DNA of 8,443 nucleotides from assembly GCA_025935435.1 (NCBI GenBank), contig JAICVH010000081.1:1-8443 (forward strand), in the 5' to 3' direction. Below, piece by piece: positions 7,801 through 8,443 of the stretch. Source of the stretch: Burkholderiales bacterium (lineage in GTDB: Bacteria > Pseudomonadota > Gammaproteobacteria > Burkholderiales > Casimicrobiaceae). The translations under genes and the position numbers were made by a program. The notes below the pieces were generated by a model, which had not been told where the DNA came from, did not search any database, and worked only from the letters and a program-made list of their open reading frames with translations. Each line of letters begins with the position of its first letter. Position 1 is the stretch's first letter.

Positions 7801-8010
7801 CTCGGCGATGGCGGCGAGCAGCAGGCGCCGATGGGCCGCGCGATCATCGGCGGCGTCATCACGTCGACGCTGCTGACGCTGATCGTCGTGCCGGTGATCT
7901 ATACCTACCTCGACGCCTGGTCGCAGCGGCGGCTCACGCGACGCCAGCAGCGGGCCGGAAGCATTACGGAACGTGCGGACGCCCCGGCGGTGCAGGGGGC
8001 GAGCGATTAG
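4885..8010 (+). CDS. RND-family multidrug efflux pump, inner-membrane permease (HAE1/AcrB-like)
   Basis: Proton-driven exporter of the resistance-nodulation-division family, expected to act as a trimer in the inner membrane. Its 1041 residues match the full family length. Layout: TM1 (about 10-30), first periplasmic loop with porter subdomains (31-339), TM2-6 (about 340-482), TM7 (about 535-553), second periplasmic loop (554-852), TM8-12 (about 853-1007). Proton-relay residues are present: Asp401 and Asp402 in LTIGLLIDDAIVVRENI (TM4), Lys921 in MGLVTKNAILLVDF (TM10), and RLRPILMTT (951-959, TM11 side). The paired acidic residues and the Lys mark it as drug-exporter-like rather than metal-exporter-like. 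Only one pump gene is present, unlike the MdtBC pair. ATG 4885 has CGGAGA at 4872-4877 as ribosome site. Substrates cannot be read from the sequence. Function needs an outer-membrane channel encoded elsewhere. Confidence 0.96.
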   Translation: MWITRVSIRNPVFATMVMVAITVLGVFSYLRLKVEQMPDVSLPFVYVQTTYPGAAPEAVEADVTKPIEYAVNQVSGVKRIFSNSREGRSDVFAEFRLATNVPQAVQDVRDRIATIRSSFPRDVKDPQVFRVENENSQPVVSLALMSQTTGLRELTSLTDQTIVKVLENLPGVARIDINGRVTRQILIQIKPDALTSLGLGVDQVIAAIREANQDVPAGRITKGSSDAVVRVEGKIKDPAQFGRIIVAQQGGGAIYLNQVADVIDGEKEQDSISRINGHAAITLDIQKAQDANIVETGRNVVAAVNDLKARLPSDVELRVTFSRGEQVENAVNRVKSTIVEGGLLTVLIVFFFLHSWRSTIITGLTLPLAVVATFVALYAFGFTLNFLTLMALSLTIGLLIDDAIVVRENIVRHVAMGKDHARAAREGTDEIGLAVMATTFAIVAVFVPIAFMSGLIGRFFFQFGVAVSVAVLVSLFISFTLDPMLSSVWPDPPEKRFARAPWLGRIMDRVERGIEWMHRVYGDVLAWALGHRKSVLAIALVTFFASFAIVPLVGTEFIPEVDQGFISLRLNTPVGSSLEYSNGKVTEAEETLKQFPEVALAMTTVGTEDGRNYARVNLKLVDAKARNRTQKELERAIRAALKPIPGIELTFGFDRPIWFNLLGPDPDTLAKLSGEFAAKVAKVRGIADLETSDKAANPALSIRLNNAAASDLGVTVQQVGATIRPLIAGDTISYWLGPDGQNYEVNVQLSRDRRQLASDLGNLYLTTNKRGPDGQMRMVPLRQVADLVESTSPQIIKRQDLQRRVGIYANVEGRPAGDVGTDVQKIAKEMALPPGYRLQAAGQQQDMQESFQAAVAALGLAIIFIYLILASQFASFTQPIAIMASLPFSLIGVFLALLLTGTTLNIFSIIGFIMLMGLVTKNAILLVDFANRSRRAGASLANALLTAGQVRLRPILMTTAAMIGGMLPLALGLGDGGEQQAPMGRAIIGGVITSTLLTLIVVPVIYTYLDAWSQRRLTRRQQRAGSITERADAPAVQGASD

Positions 8011-8015
8011 GCGGT

Positions 8016-8054
8016 AGGATCGAGGATGGGTTCACGATCCTTCATCCTCTATCC
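8016..8054 (+). promoter_or_regulatory. RNA hairpin over the ribosome site and start codon of the second adaptor gene
   Basis: GGATCGAGGATG (8017-8028) pairs with CATCCTCTATCC (8043-8054) with one C/U mismatch, and two further G-U pairs (8029-8030 with 8041-8042) extend it, leaving a loop at 8031-8040. The 5' arm contains both AGGA-type ribosome sites and the ATG at 8026-8028. A competing 7-bp pairing, AGGATCG (8016-8022) with CGATCCT (8035-8041), is interleaved with it. The stem opens 6 nt after the pump TAG, inside the footprint of a terminating ribosome, which suggests translational coupling. The pairing is seen directly; the function is inferred. Confidence 0.5.
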
Positions 8055-8443
8055 CGCACTCGCGCTCGCCCTCACCGCCTGCAATAACGCGCCGCCCGCC
8101 GGCTTCCCCGGGTATGTGGAAGGCGAATACGTGCGCGTCGCCGCGCCATTGTCCGGCACGCTGCTGCAACTCGCCGTCGAACGCGGCACCCCGGTAGCGA
8201 AGGACGCGCCTTTGTTCACGCTCGAGAGCGCGCAGGAGCGCGCGGCACGCGCCGAGGCGGACGCGCGTGTGCGTCAGGCGCAGGCCGCGCTTGCCAACCT
8301 CGAAAAGGCACGCCGGCCGCCGGAAATCGCTGCTGCGCGCGCGCAGCTTGCGCAGGCGCAGGCGAGCGTCCGCGAGGGAGAGCGCGAAGTGCGGCGACCC
8401 GGGCAGCGCGTCGCCGACACGTTTCTGACGCCGCAGAAGCGCG
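8026..8443 (+). CDS. HlyD/YbhG-like periplasmic adaptor lipoprotein (N-terminal 139 residues, cut by window edge)
   Basis: Membrane-fusion protein of the HlyD family, probably serving an ABC-type exporter of the YbhFSR kind. The gene runs off the right edge, so only the N-terminal part is seen. The signal peptide ends in lipobox LTAC with Cys19, so it should be a lipoprotein. GYVEGEYVRVAAPLSGTLLQ (29-48) is a typical N-terminal lipoyl half of YbhG-type adaptors, followed by LAVERGTPVAKDAPLFTLES (49-68). A long Ala/Arg/Glu/Gln-rich coiled coil (about 69-124) includes KARRPPEIAAARAQLAQAQA. The first helix of the hairpin appears to end near DTFLTPQKR (131-139), where related proteins have a conserved 'fVSxQ' turn. 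ATG 8026 lies 15 nt after the pump TAG with AGGA at 8016-8019. It could alternatively assist the RND pump, but that pump already has an adaptor. Confidence 0.88.
   Translation, partial: MGSRSFILYPALALALTACNNAPPAGFPGYVEGEYVRVAAPLSGTLLQLAVERGTPVAKDAPLFTLESAQERAARAEADARVRQAQAALANLEKARRPPEIAAARAQLAQAQASVREGEREVRRPGQRVADTFLTPQKR

Overview
The window is about two thirds G+C, tightly packed and with strongly GC-biased third codon positions. Protein sequences and gene style point to a betaproteobacterium, most likely Burkholderia sensu lato. This is judged from recognition of the proteins, not from a database search. Two transport operons diverge from a shared intergenic region at 3344-3691.

Left half (1-3343, minus strand): a branched-chain amino acid-type (HAAT/Liv) ABC importer. 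Transcription runs from a lipoprotein solute-binding protein (2024-3343) through a perfect 10-bp intrinsic-terminator hairpin with a T5 tract (1980-2005) to permease LivH (901-1905, probable TTG start) and then permease LivM (821 down to 1, cut by the window edge). The ATPases LivG and LivF are expected beyond the left edge. The binding-protein gene has a near-consensus sigma-70 promoter (TTGACA, 18 bp, CATAAT), and a perfect 6-4-6 dyad fills most of its spacer. The terminator just after the binding-protein gene would give excess binding protein over membrane subunits.

Right half (3692-8443, plus strand): an efflux operon made of a membrane-fusion/adaptor protein (3692-4870), a complete 1041-residue RND inner-membrane pump of the drug-exporter (HAE1/AcrB-like) type with its proton-relay residues intact (4885-8010), and the 5' part of a second, lipoprotein adaptor of the HlyD/YbhG type (8026 to the right edge). 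Gaps are 14 and 15 nt, so the genes are probably co-transcribed. No outer-membrane channel gene and no regulator gene lie inside the window. The second adaptor resembles those that work with ABC exporters, so an ABC export module may follow.

No RNA genes, insertion sequences, CRISPR arrays or phage genes were seen. The gene content is ordinary for a Burkholderia-like chromosome. The less ordinary details are a long RNA hairpin that buries the ribosome site and start codon of the second adaptor 6 nt after the pump stop codon, the dyad inside the liv promoter, the Ala/Pro-flanked lipoprotein binding protein, and a roughly 25-residue two-cysteine insertion in LivH.
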